Shown here: piece by piece, positions 12,663-24,796 of the stretch
Layout of the letters: the number at the start of each line of letters is the position of its first letter
How positions within the stretch are numbered: position 1 is the first letter of the stretch
NCBI GenBank assembly: GCA_016271365.2
Contig: CM057452.1
Location: forward strand, 827,110,001 to 827,174,000
Length of the DNA: 64,000 nt
Source of the DNA: Neoceratodus forsteri
Taxonomy: Eukaryota > Chordata > Ceratodontiformes > Ceratodontidae
Direction: 5' to 3'
Translations under genes and position numbers: made by a program
The notes under the pieces: generated by a model
What the model was told of the DNA's origin: nothing
The model's database searches: none
Seen by the model: the letters and a program-made list of their open reading frames with translations, nothing else

Positions 12663-13383
12663 CCTTTAGTGCTGCACATGGCTATTGTGATGTCATCAGC
12701 ATTGCTAAAGCTGCTCACTGATTGATTCAAGGAAAACTATGGGGAAACAACTGAATGAATGTGTCTTGAGCTTCTGAACATTATTAATGTGTCTGTAGTT
12801 GTGTAAATGGTTTAAATCAATTTTTAATTAACTGTATCTGTTTTGGGACATGGAGGTAGACATTTGCAAGAGGCTTAATTTTTAGCCCTTGCCTTACATT
12901 CCCCACAAAGCACCAGACTGTTATGCTTGTCCACCCTGCCCTATTAATCAGTTTGTTTTCTGTACTGAGACAGAACTGAGTTGCCTTTTCCTCAGGCCTC
13001 CTTTCACCAGTCCTTGACGTAAGTTTTTCTACTCCTTTTGAGCATTGACTTTCATTTAATGCAAGTTAGAAGCTCAACTATTGCTTTTTATGCACCTTTT
13101 CTTTGTCTGGGGAGTATCTGTTCTTTATTTACTGCTTTTTGTCAACTGATAAACTTCTGTGCTGCTAGCTCTCCTTCCCCATATTGCCTGCTGTGTTAAT
13201 GCTGTTGCTTCTTGACAATGATGTGCCACTCTGCAGGCCAGTGGCTCAAGTTTCACTAAATTTATAGAACTTTTAGATTTCAGTATTTATAGGTAAATGG
13301 AACAATCTATAGGGAAATTGCTCACAGAGATGACTTTTGTCATATGGGAAAACAGAGAAATTTGGAATCCCAGAAAATATTAT
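12663..13383. other. No gene seen
   Basis: AT-rich DNA without coding, RNA-gene or named repeat signal. Confidence 0.4.
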
Positions 13384-14605
13384 CTCAATCAATCAAAGTT
13401 TATTTATCTAGTGCTTTTCCAAATGATCAAAGTGCTTTACATCCTGATACACAATAAAATACATAATACAAACATGAACAAAAAATAAAATCACAATTAC
13501 TAAACGTATCATGATAAAATATTAAATCTTAATATAGTATGCTTATTTTAAAATTCCTCAGGGAATGATTGGCTAAAAACATAAGTTTTTAGTTCAACTT
13601 TAAAACTGTCAGTGGTCTGGCACCCCCTAATCTGACAAGGTAGAGAGTTCCACAGGGTTGGGGCTTCAAAAGCAAATGCGCAGGCCCCAGATGTCTTTAA
13701 GCTGACCCTGGAACCTCTAGCAATCCCTCTTCAGCAGAGTGGAGTGGGCAGAGGGGTAGTAGGGGTGCAAAAGATCTTGCAGGTAGCTAGGTCCCTGTCC
13801 ATTTATGGTCTTGTAGGTCAGCAAACAAACCTTGAAGGTGATCCACCAATTTAAAGGCAGCCAGTGCAGATAGCAGAGCACTGGAGTGATATGGCAAGAT
13901 CTTGGTAAGCCAGTTAACAGCCTGGCAGCCACACTCTGCACTAGCTGCAATCGGCAAAGATCAACCCCCAGCAGCCAGTATAGGACATTGCAATAATCAA
14001 GGCACAAGGTTATGGCGGCATGAACCAGAGTTGACATGTTGCCAAGTGGAATCAGATGCTTAATCTCAGATGACAAAACAAGGTCTTGACAATGGCTGAC
14101 GCTTGAGATTTTTGCGTCATGCTGCTATCAAGCACAATGCCCAGATTTCGCAGCTGATTTGAAGTAAGCAGCTGGACATCTCTAAGCCAAAGTCCAGAGA
14201 TTTGATCTGCTTTCACCCTCATGCCTTGGTGACATGGCTCTACTACCAACACCTCAGTTTTGTCATGGTTCAGCCTCAATCAGCTGGCACTCATACAGCC
14301 CCAGATCTCAGAAAGGCATCTGTTAAAGACTGAGAATTCTCCATTTTGCTCAGGCACAAAGGACATATAGAGCTGAGTGTCATCTGCATAGCAGTGAACA
14401 CTCAGCCCATACCACCTAATAATGTACGCTAACAGCAGCATGTACACTGCAAACAACATGGGGGGATAAGATCAAGCCCTGTGGGACCCCATATGACAAG
14501 GGCATAGGCACCAAGAAGTAAATCCCTGACACTACCCTCTGCATCATGCCAGTGAGGAACAATCTAAACCAACTGAGGACTGTACTCAACATTTTTCCCC
14601 CCAAC
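13384..14605 (-). mobile_element. L2-like LINE copy 2, 3' half
   Basis: On the minus strand the pieces run in L2 order. A GVPQGLILSP segment lies near 14490, an intact YADDTQLY catalytic box near 14375, a LNHDKTEVLVV segment near 14260 and a RNLGIVLDSSM thumb segment near 14150. The C-terminal part contains LDYCNVLYWLL, QSVAARLLTG and the HWLPLNWWITFKV pattern (13750-14000). The 3' UTR ends at 13384 in a segment whose reverse reads AAAGCACTAGATAAATAAAC, the usual L2 ending. It is abutted at its 5' side by the LINE-I copy starting at 14606. Confidence 0.85.
13717..14279 (-). pseudogene. L2-like reverse transcriptase C-terminal half
   Basis: Two long open pieces (13717-14076 and 14052-14279) cover the thumb and C-terminal domain and overlap by 25 bases in different frames, so one frameshift separates them. 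The sequence is better preserved than the plus-strand L2 copy at 2.65 kb. The catalytic palm lies just upstream in a third frame. No complete protein can be made. Confidence 0.75.
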
Positions 14606-16240
14606 TGTCACAGTTACTAAGACACAATAGATTTCAAGACTTAAGATTATTCTTTTTAAATGCATAAAACCAATACATTTGTAATATTCATATATAAGTA
14701 ACACATATACAAGTCATTTAAAAACAACCAATAAAACAGGAGAATTCCAATGGAAAAATTATTTACAGTCAACACAGATACATAATGATGTAATTATAAT
14801 TTTGTTAATAATCTCTTCATTACGCTATTGCCATATTGTGCCATATAGCATGTGTCTACTGTGCAAAAGTAACAAATATTCTGTATTTTTTATCTGTCAT
14901 AAGATTTTTTGTGAGATAATGGAACTATCCATATTTTTCTTTCTACTGTACATCAAGAGAGATGCAGTGCAGAATCAAATGTTCAGTTGTAACTAGAGTT
15001 TCATTTTTACATACCCATGCCACAGCAAATCCTTTCCCAAAGTTTCCAGTTATAGTTGGCAAATATCCTTGGAGGATACCATACCTAAAGTTTGACATCA
15101 CCTTTGTATGTGTTTTACTTTCACAAACTAACAAATAGTTCATGCCTGCAGAGTTATGTGTAATATTTGAATATCTATGTGTGTGTTTATTATAAACATA
15201 ACACTTATAGGTATCTTTGATTTAAGTATCTTTTAGTCTTTTTCAGTCTCCTGGAGTATTTAAGTAGAGAATTAATAGTATGTTCTAACCAAATGCAATA
15301 CTTTGTAGCCCATTTGATACCATAATTCTGTTTAGTTGATAAAGCCAATTATTTCATTGTTTTTTAAAGGAATCCATCCACCACATTTTTTGTAACCCAT
15401 TTTCATCCATATTAAATGTGTGATACCACAGTCTTATAATCACTGTTATTACTTTTGTCACCAAAGAGTGCCTACCTGCTTCTATATGCAAAAAAGATGT
15501 AGGGTTATTCCATGAAATACCAGGACCACTCTAATAAACGAATTGCCAATAGTTTGTAGGGTAAAAGGTTTCTTAGTTATTCTCCAAACCTTACCACCAT
15601 GCAATAGTTGGTTAATTACTGTACTTCCAATTCAAATGCAGTTTTTAATGTAAAAAATCAGTTGTCTGCAAAATTACTGCAAACCTATTTAATGCTAATA
15701 TGAATTTATTTGCATTTGTTTTATTTTTCGAATTTGCATTTTCCAGGTAATATATTTGTCAAATACTACTCCTAGGTAACTGAATTCTGTTACCTCCTGA
15801 AAGATAATCTCATTAACTGACCAACTATTGTGTTTTTCCTTCTTTTATTTCCAAATGAGATTATCTTTGTTTTTGCTACATTAATCTGCAGTCCTAATAC
15901 AGTTAGATGGTCCATGCCTACTGCTAGTTCCGTTTTCGGACCCTCTAGTGTTCATGAAAGTAAAATTGCATCATCTGCGTACATTAGAATGTAAATATTG
16001 CAACCATTAATCTGAGGAGAAAGTGTGTCTACATAAATTAAACATTCTATTAGACTATTTATATACAAATTAAACAGACACCCCTTCTTGACTCCCCTGT
16101 TCTATAATGATAGGATCTCTTAAGACAGGAACTTGGTGTATCATATTCTGTCCAAAATGGGTTTGCGTCATCAAAGACGTCAAACTACACCATCAAAGAG
16201 GTCAAACTGGCCGAGAAGCAAGTCACTCATGTTGTACGTT
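14606..16240 (-). mobile_element. LINE-I copy 1 (I/R1-like LINE), 3' part
   Basis: The minus strand encodes a reverse transcriptase palm in pieces: CNIYILMYADDAILLS near 15985, TLEGPKTELAVGMDHL near 15930, INVAKTKIISFGNKR near 15865 and EFSYLGVVFDKYITW-type text near 15770. The low-coordinate end starts with a T-run and C-run (minus-strand tail GGGGGG then A's) followed by AACTGTCACAGTTACTAAG, which recurs at 16255. Copy 2 (next entry) aligns over most of the length. The family name is uncertain: the palm resembles I, R1 or RTE-type elements rather than CR1 or L2. Confidence 0.7.
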
Positions 16241-16530
16241 GATTTTTTTCCCCCCAACTGTCACAGTTATTAAGACACAATAGATTTCAAGATTCAAAAT
16301 TATTCTTTTTGAAATCATACAATCATAGATTTATAACATTCATAAAAAGTAACACATATAAAGACATTTAAAAAACAACCAATAAAATATTAGAATTGCA
16401 TTGAAAACATAATTTATACTCACCATGAATACATACAGATGTAACTGGCTATGTGCTTTTCAATAATCTCTTCATGATGCTTCTGCGAACTTGTGCCATA
16501 GATCACATGTCTACTGTGCAGTAACAAATT

Positions 16531-17475
16531 TTGGGGCCTTTGCTCAATTGTGTGGAGTGGCTACATGGTGTACATCCCCAACATATAGTCATCCTAAACC
16601 CATTGCGCCCCCCCAAGCAGAAAGCATAAAATGGGGAGTGCGGCCCCTATTACCCCAATACCCACCAGCACGGACCACAATGTGCAGGGGGGGAAGGTGG
16701 AAGGGTGGAAGGGGTGCCAGCATTATGGGTGAAGCACAACAGTGTGTAGTGCTGCCAGCAGAGGTGTGGAGGAAGACATGGGATACACCAGGGAGAACCC
16801 TGCCAAAAGCCCACTATGCGCCCCACCCCACTGTCCCTCAACAATGGGACCCCACCAGCAACCGAAGTGACAGGCCACCTGGGGTTACCCACCCCAGCAC
16901 CCAGCCATGCCCCTCACCTACCTCGTGCATGTCAACCCCCCCACACATACATACACACAGACTCAGGGGCACTGGCCCCTGGACTGCAGAACCATCCCCC
17001 AAAAAAACACCAGCCCACCTCTGTGTCCCCTCGCTCTGCATCCCAGCCCTACTGGTGTGGTGGGCAGTGTGAACCCCGCCCAACAAGCACACTCGTGACT
17101 CTGCACCTGACCCCTATATCTCCCCATCTGTTACGGGCAAGTCATAGTCAGTGGCACATCCCACCTCTCACCTCTATGGCTGCTGGCCATGTGGACATCC
17201 ATGGGGGAGCACAGCCAATGTGCCCCCCACCACATCAGGGATCCACTGAGGGATCTGGGATGGGCATACCATTGGATGCCTGCCCTGGTGGGCAGCTCTG
17301 TCCATGGGTGCCCAATGCAAACCTGTCTGTGCCCACGCTCCGGCGGGGTGGGGCTGCAGACAGGTGACTGGTGGTCATGAATACTACCGGTGCACACCTG
17401 TCTGCATGTGCAGAGCTCAGTGGGTGGGATATGCGCCTTTGGCTCATAATTCCCACCCGTTGAAGAATATGCCCC
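16531..17475. mobile_element. Non-autonomous Harbinger-type element
   Basis: Compared with LINE-I copy 1, copy 2 has about 945 extra bases here. The insert starts TTGGGGCCTTTGCTCAA and ends TTGAAGAATATGCCCC, an imperfect terminal inverted repeat around a TGGGGC core. ATT flanks both sides as a 3-base duplication, as expected for PIF/Harbinger. The interior is C-rich on the plus strand with no convincing transposase. Long open frames inside are a composition effect. Confidence 0.6.
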
Positions 17476-17908
17476 ATTCTATTTTTTTTATCTGTCAAAA
17501 GATTTTTTATGAAATAATGGAGTTATCCATCATTTTCTTTCTACATCTTACATCAAGAGCAATACAGTGCAAAATCAAATGCTCAGTTGTAACCAGAGCT
17601 TCATTTTACATATACATTCCTCAAAAATCCTTTCCCAAAGTGTCCAGTTATAGTAGGAAAATATCATAGGAGGATACGATACCTAAAGTTCAACAACACC
17701 TTTCTATCTGGTCATCTTTCACAAACTAACAAATAGTTTATGACTACAGAGTTATCTGTAATGTTTTTATATTGCCTATATAATGTGTTGTTTATAGGTC
17801 TTTTTGGATGAAAGTATCTTTTAGTCTTTTGTTTTGCCTCCCTGGAGTATTTTAGTGGACAGTTAAGAGTATGTCCTGACTAATTACTTTGTAGCCTATT
17901 TGTTACCA

Positions 17909-19080
17909 GGGTCTTGATTTTAAAAGTGAGAACTTTGGCAGAAGGTACCAACACCAAAAGGATTTGATGCAAGTGGCACCTTGTGCCAATGTTTGCAGGA
18001 ATCCTGATTTTCAAATGCAGGCTGTGTCAAAATTGGGAGGCTATGCACCAAAGCCGCTCTGTGCCACCCTTGTGGCAGAAGTGCTGTTGTGCCAGCTCAC
18101 AAGGGGGCTTGCACCATGTTGGGGCTGTACCATCCTCTTATATGGAATTTTAGAAACTTCACCATGGTCACAAGTGGGGACTGGGTTTAGATCAGCCAGC
18201 AGCTGGTGTAAGGGCACTGCGCCACAGCTTTGGAGAGCAGCAACTGAGGGGGGGAGCCTGGAAGGTATGGACTATGAGTACAGGAAGCACTGGGGGTGCC
18301 ATATGGGGCAATGGGGGCATCGCAGCAGTGTTAGGGTACTGAGGTGGCACCTGGTGGTGGTTCCATGCTCTGTAGGACAGAGGCAATCAGCCTGGGTTGG
18401 GGGGTTGTCAGGGACAGTGCATGACCAGTACCCCAGGTGGCAGTAGCCCTGACACCTGCCCCTGAGAAGTCACAGTCCCCTACATGGGTTTGTAGGCAGT
18501 GGCTGCAGGTTGTGGGGTACAGGCAATGGGCAGGTACACTCCCTGGGCACCATGACATTCCCCTGGTACACAGCCCCTCATATGGTGGCAGGCTGATGCA
18601 TGACTACACTGCTGGGGACTGTGGCACATCTGAGGCTGGTTCCAGGGCTGTTTCCACCTGAAGTATGAGTCATGGTCCATCTGTGCCAACCCCCCAATAC
18701 CCAGGCAGATTGGCTCTGTCCCACAGAGCATGGCACCTGTGCTGGATGCCACCACAGTACCCTCACACTGTTACCATGCCCCCATTACCCCATGGCACCC
18801 CCACTGCTCCCCCTTCCCACCTTCCAGGCATGTTAACTCCCCTACCTTCTTGGCTCCTCTAGGGTTGCGCAGGATGGGGGTTTCACTGGACCATCCATCA
18901 GACCCCTCAGGTGTGCAAAATGTTTGGCACAATGCTGCAGCTGTTGCAACTCGTAAGACTTTGGTGCAGGGCCCCCAATTTTCTAGAATAGTGCATAGGA
19001 TCCCTGATGCACCCTGAGTGTGCCACAGCTGTAGATCGGTTCACCTTGTGCTGATCTATGAGCCAATTGAAAATTAAGCC
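17909..19080. mobile_element. Second non-autonomous Harbinger-type element
   Basis: This insert also lies in LINE-I copy 2 relative to copy 1, whose matching site reads TTTGATACCATAATTCTG. The ends are GGGTCTTGATTTTAAAA and, reversed, GGCTTAATTTTCAATTGG, an imperfect inverted repeat. CCA is present on both sides as a 3-base target duplication. The interior is G+C-rich and carries no recognisable transposase. Confidence 0.6.
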
Positions 19081-19291
19081 CCATGAATCTGTTTAGTTGA
19101 TACAGACCAATTAATTATTTGTTTTTTGAAGCATCCATCCACCCCATTTTTGCACTATGACACTTTTCGACAATAGAATAAGTGAATAGTTAAGGTAGCC
19201 CTTGGTCTGTGTGCTTGCTTTTGTGCATATAACTTATTTTCTTCCATATTAAATACATGATACCACAGCCTTATAGCCACCGTATTACTTT

Positions 19292-22000
19292 AGCAATCAC
19301 CTCAATCTCCTCTAGAACAGTTAATGGTGAATTTCTGCTTCTAGGTGACTTCAATCTTGACTGGCTCTCCTCCTCTGCCAAACCTACCACCCTTAAGATT
19401 GAAGGCCTAAACCTTCCCAGCTAATCAGGAACCCACCTGCCTAAACCATCAGTCCCAAAACTACACCCTCCTGGACTGGGTTTTATCCACCCATCCCCAC
19501 CATATCACAGCCTCTGGCATTTTCTCCAATGCCTTTAGTGACCACTGTGTTACTTACTGCATCCACAAAATCCACTCCCCACACTCTCCTCCCAAATACA
19601 TCTTGCCTCATCCTCTACATCTTAAATGAGAATGCCCTGAAGCTATACCTCTCCAGTGCAGATTGGCAACCAGTCTTCTCTACGCCTGATGTAGACATCG
19701 CCTTTCCCAGTTCTGCAGAATTTTCCGCATATCTGGGACATACACACCCCCTCAGGAAAAATAGGGTAAACACGACCACCACCCTGTATCACACCTGACC
19801 TAATCGCCCTGTGTCATTCCAGGACAAGGCATGGAAACTGTACATAGCCTCCCATGCCTCACGAGACCCATACATACAAACACCCTAGGAACAAATGCAC
19901 CAAGGCCACCAGGCACTCCAAATCTTCCTACTTCATCACACAACTCACGCGTCCCAGAACCCACATGCATCCTTTTGAAGCTGATCAACTCCTGCTTGAC
20001 CCCCCACTAACCAGGAATGCCCAACTCTAATTAGTGAAGGCAACACCATCTTAGACCCAGCCTCCGTGGCTGGCTCTTCAATAAATTCTTTGTCTCCTGT
20101 GCTCATCCTGACTCCTCACCCCCAACCCCCAAATCAACTGAACCATCCTCCCCCACCTAGGGCTTCCTCCTTCCTCCTTCCTCCCATCACACCCCAGGAA
20201 GTATACAATGCACTCACCTTCTTTAACATGTCCAAATCCAGCCCCAATGGAATTCACCCCATTCTGCTCCCTATCTCTGCCTCCGCTATAGTGGCCCCCC
20301 TAACTCACATACTAAACCACTCTCTGTCCTCTGCCACTGTCCACATAGCCTGGAAATCAGCCCAAATCATCCCTTTGCACAAGGGTGGAGATCCTACCCT
20401 ACCTGGAAATTACAGGCCTATCTCGCTCCTCCCCTCCCTTGCCAAAATCCAGGAATCCCTAATACTGGCCAAACTGTCTGACTTTCTCTCCTCCAACAAC
20501 TCCCTCTCACCTATAAAGTCAGGATTCAGAAAACACCATTCCACCATCACCTCCCTCCTACGCGTAACTGACTCCATCTTCCTTGCCATGGACAACGGCC
20601 TCACCACAGCAGTCATTTTTATAAACCTGGCTAAAGCCTTCGACTCTGTCTTCCACCCACTGCTACTCTGCAAACTTAAGTCCCTTAGCCTAGCCCGACC
20701 TACCATCGCCTGGTTCCACTTGTACCTCCATGACAGACAACAATCTGTTCAAATAGGTGACACTCTTTCTACCCTCTCCCTATCCTATCTGGAGTCCTCC
20801 AAGGCTCTATACTCGGCCCCATCCTCTTCTCCCTCTTCATAAAAGACCTTCCATCTACCTGCCTCTCCTCCAATGTGCATCTATATGCAGATGACATTAT
20901 AATCTATGCCTCAGGCCCCTCCTTTGACAGTATCCTCCCCACCCTCCAAAATGACTTCAACAGAGTCCAACCCTGGCTCCTTGAGAACCTGCTTACCCTT
21001 AATGATAAAAAAAACTGTCACCATGGTCTTTGGTTCCAGGCAGAAGCTTGCCACGCTCCCAGGCCCCCCAGTGATTACCACCCTGGTTGGCTCACTCCTG
21101 GAGCTAGTCCCTGCTTTCAAGTACCTAGGAGTATTGCTGGACAGCCACCTCAACTACTCCTCATATGTGGAGGCCATCTGTACTAAACTCTGACCCAAAC
21201 TCGCCATCCTCTATCAGCACAGGCCAGCTTACCCATCCCAACCTGTTGTGAGCTCGTCACAAAACTATCTTGCCCATTATTGACTATGCCAACATAATCT
21301 ATGGTATCACCCAACAACTCTCTCTCCAGTCTAGACACCCTTCTCTACTGTTTTGCCACTTAGTCACTGCCTTCCCCCACTTACGCATCACTGCCAACTC
21401 TACGCTACTCTCTCCACAATCCTGCTCTCCCACAGAAGAACCATTCACAGTGCCTCATTCATAGCAAAATACTGGCTAGACTCACTACTCCTCTACCTCA
21501 CCTCCCGCATTTCCCCTGCCACCTCCCTAAATTACCCTCTTCGCTACAGAGACCCACACACCTTTCACCTGCCCCGCCCTCATACTCTTACTGGGCAAGC
21601 TGCCTTCTTGTACCATCTCCCCCTTCTCTGGAATAGCCTTCCCTCCAACCTTCACCTGGCCTCTCCCCGTTTTGTCTTGATGCAACTCCTCAGGCTCCTC
21701 CCCACCCCAGCCTGCCCAAAATGCTTTAATGGCTGCAGCTCCCAGCTAAAACATCTCACACTGTCTACCAACATACCCTAGTCTGGGACTATACCTCAGC
21801 CTCATTTACTTACAATGCACGTTAACTCATATTTTATTGTAAAGTATTAAGTTCTCTGTATAAATGTCTGTATATACTGTGTGTGCTCCCCACCTTTTGT
21901 ACTCGCTCTTTCACTGTACAATCTGTACCCGGTTTTCACCTGGAAATGAGCCTCGGCCCAGCGTGCCTTTCCCGGTCATCAAATTTTAAATAAATAAATA
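19292..22000 (+). mobile_element. LINE-J copy 2
   Basis: The copy is 5'-truncated inside the endonuclease, where GDFNLDWLSS (near 19350), LLDWVLSTHPHHI (near 19475) and SDHCVTYCIH (near 19540) are readable. It then runs through the linker, reverse transcriptase and C-terminal domain to the tail GAAATGAGCCTCGGCCCAGC, GTGCCTTTCCCGGTCA and (AAAT)n at 22000. TATTACTTT occurs on both sides (19283 and 22002), a likely target-site duplication. The host LINE-I copy also lost about 170 bases here relative to copy 1. Confidence 0.85.
20066..21193 (+). pseudogene. LINE-J reverse transcriptase, best preserved copy
   Basis: An open stretch of 258 codons (20066-20842) covers the fingers and motif A: IIPLHKGGDPTLPGNYRPIS, SGFRKHHSTITSLLRVTDS and INLAKAFDSVFHPLLL. 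A frameshift inside motif B (the SYLESSKALYSAP region) moves the palm to the next frame, where YADDIIIYASGP is intact near 20885. A further shift at the AAAAAAA run near 21008 separates the thumb (FKYLGVLLDSHLNYSS). The C-terminal part (21270-21781) is broken by stops. Family placement is CR1/L2/Rex1 group; I cannot name the subfamily. Confidence 0.8.
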
Positions 22001-22540
22001 TTACTTTCAATTCAAATGCAGTTTTTAACATCAAAATGAGTTGTCTACAAAATTTACTGCAAACCTTTTAATGCAAGTATGGTTTTCTTTGCATTTTCTT
22101 TAATTTTGTTGTTTTTATCTGCATGTTTCCAGGTAATATATTTCTCATACTACCCCATGTAACTGAATTCTGTTATCTCCTTAAAAATACTCTCATTAAC
22201 TGATCAAATATTGTTTCTACTTTATCTCCAAATGAGATTATCTATTTTTGCTACATTAATCTCCAGTTCTATTGCAGTTAGATGGTCCATGATAACTGCT
22301 AGTCATGTTCTCAGACCCATAAAGTGTGTAAATCACATCATCTGTATACATTAAAACTTAATATCACAACCATTAATCTTTGATGGAAGTGTATCTACAT
22401 ATGCTTAATGTTCTAGTAGACTATTTACATACACATTAAAGAGACGTGGAGCCAACAGATGTCCCTGCTTGATTCCCTATTCTATAACAATATGATCTCT
22501 TAAGGTACCATCTATAGTGTATGTTATTCTGGCATGTGTA

Positions 22541-22877
22541 CAGAGATGGCAAAGTTGGCAAACTCCACTCCGTGAAAATGTTTGCAAATTTTGTGAATTT
22601 TTTGCAGTAGTGAAATGAGAAGTTCTGGCCAACAAATGTGGTATTTCATCTGCAAAGTGCAAAACTTTACCCGTGAATGGTGGAATTTTGCCACTCGTGG
22701 GTGAAAATTCTGCCATTCTCAGGGGGGCCAAATACCACATTTCATGGGCAGAATTTCACAATTTTGCACCCATGAAATATTTCGCAGATCACTTGAATTT
22801 CGTGAAATATTTTGTGTGACAAAATTGCTGATTTTGCGGGAACTTCACCCGCAAAATTAAACTTCGGCCCATCTCTG
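22541..22877. mobile_element. hAT-type MITE
   Basis: The insert begins CAGAGATGGCAAAGTT and its far end reversed reads CAGAGATGGGCCGAAGTTT, so it has CAGRG-type terminal inverted repeats characteristic of hAT transposons. Flanking eight-base sequences are CATGTGTA and CATGAGTA, an 8-base target duplication with one change. The 337-base interior is made of self-complementary AT-rich blocks (TGCAAATTTTGTGAA-like) and encodes nothing. Confidence 0.8.
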
Positions 22878-23283
22878 CATGAGTATTGGTATGTAGTAAC
22901 ATCAAAATACCAGCAACCTTCTATCAGTGTTCAGATCAAGTAACCTTTTACATAAGATACTTCTATTTATGGAATCAGAAACTGACTTTATATCTATAAA
23001 ACATGCAAATATTTGTTTTCCTCTGCACAGCATAAGAATCTAAAATGCAGTTAACAGTAAATACCAAATCCACAGTTGAGTGATTTTTACAAATAACACA
23101 TTGCAAATTTCAGATAAGTTCATTTTCCACAACTCAACCCTAATCTATCTAGAATTATTGTAGAATAGATCTTGAACCCACATGGCAACAAGTCAATAGT
23201 TCTATAACAACCTGTATCAACTCTCTCACCCTTTTTAAATAGTGGAACAATGGTATCAATGTTCCAGTCCTTTGGAAGTGCGA

Positions 23284-24748
23284 TATTTATTTATTTATAT
23301 TTATTTATTTAAAAGTTTTACCAGGAGGGCACACTAGGCAGAATACTGCTCGATTCCAGGTGCATCCTGGGAGAGGGACAGAGAGAAATAGACAATATAA
23401 CAGTGTACAATAGTACAACAATGAACGTACAAGGTAGCAGAATCAAGTAACACAGCAAATACAGAAGTGCATGACAACACATGAGGAACAGTAAGATAGC
23501 AAGAAACAGCTGACATCGAAAGTCAGGTCAGTACCAGTTCGTTGCATATTTGCAGACAACCCTTAGCCACGTGTTAGCCACATGCATAGGTTGAGAAGGA
23601 ATGCGCATTGATGAGGGACCTGAGGTGCCTAGATAGGTGTGTGTGCCAGATGCCTGCAGGGAGGGAGTTCCGTAAGTTGGGCATGCAATGTCTGAATGCT
23701 TTTTGGCCAGCTGAGGAGGACATGCACAGTATGGCCAGGATGCATGTGTCTGAGTTCCTGGGGGAGTAAGCAGGTGGGGTAGGGGTGGCCAACACAGAGG
23801 CAAGATATGGAGGCGGGGACTGGGACCAGCACTTGGCCGTGAGCTTGGTGCAGTGAGACAGTTGATGGTCCTGGAGTGAGGTAAGAGTGAGAATCCGGTA
23901 GAGCTCACAGTGGTGAGCGGAGGGTGGGCTATCCAGGGTGAAATGGCAGAAAGAGTAGAAAGAGGGTCCAGTCTGGCTAGGGTGAACTTGGGAGCGGCAC
24001 TGTAGATTACATCTCCATAGTCGAATATAGGGAGAATCTTTTTCTATACTAGTGGGCGGTGGGCTGGCAGTGGGATGCATCCACAATTCTGATAGAGGGC
24101 TCCCAGTTTTGGGTGGAGCTCTTTGTGGATGGCATTGACATGTACAGAAAAGTCAAGGTGCTGATCAAGCCAGACCCCTAAATGTCTAAAGGAGGTGCAA
24201 GCCTCCAGAGTGGTCCCATCCAGGGTGTAGAAGGAAGGAGTGATGGGTAGCTGAGAGAGTCTCTGCCATGTGCTGAAGGTCATGCAGACTGTCTTCTTGA
24301 CAATGAGAAAAAGCTGGTTTGCATGAAACCATAGTTGGACATCACTGAAGTCCTGCTGTTGTCTGGCCACAGCAACAGTGGTCGAAGGGCCTGATGCATA
24401 AAGAACCATATCGTCTGCATACATGTGTAAGGATATGTGTGGGTAGGCAGTGGGCAGGTCATTTAGGAAGATGGAGGACAGGAGCAGCCTGAGGACCGAG
24501 CCTTGGGGGGCTCCTGAGATAACTGGAAGGGAGGAAGAGGTAGAGCCTTCGATTCTAACAGATCAGGATCTGCCAACCAGGTAGGAGTGGAACCAGCTGG
24601 TGACCATGATAGAGAGCTCTGCAAGTGAGAGCTTGTCAAGGAGGAGAGCATCGGAAAACATGTTGAATGCCTTAGCCAGGTCGACAAAAATAGTGGCGAT
24701 GACATGGCCTTTGTCCATGCCATCAAGGATAGAGTCTTGATGGCATGG
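23284..24748 (-). mobile_element. LINE-J copy 3, 5'-truncated
   Basis: The 3' end at 23284 is the usual TATTTATTTATTT run followed by the LINE-J tail (ACCAGGAGGGCACACTAGGCAG). Inward on the minus strand are the C-terminal domain (23574-24086), the thumb, an intact YADDMVLYASGP box near 24415, and motif A (VDLAKAFNMFSD) near 24680. It ends at about 24748 at a perfect inverted repeat. It sits inside LINE-I copy 2, whose reading resumes on both sides. Confidence 0.8.
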
Positions 24749-24796
24749 CATACAGTTTAAAATTGATGTAAAAATAGTTGTAAAATTAAAGACCAA
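23574..24796 (-). pseudogene. LINE-J reverse transcriptase palm to C-terminus (copy 3)
   Basis: Overlapping open pieces carry motif A (24563-24796), the palm and thumb (24044-24424, YADDMVLYASGP then FRHLGVWLDQHLDF) and the C-terminal domain (23574-24086). Several frameshifts separate them. The LVIVKKTVCMTF-type and LHPKLGALYQN segments match the plus-strand copies at 10.2 and 21.0 kb. Fingers and endonuclease are absent through 5' truncation. Confidence 0.7.

Noticed and set aside
16491..17367. Overlapping plus-strand frames of 190 and 180 codons
   Set aside because: They lie inside the C-rich non-autonomous Harbinger insert. Pro/Thr/His-rich translation without domain pattern.
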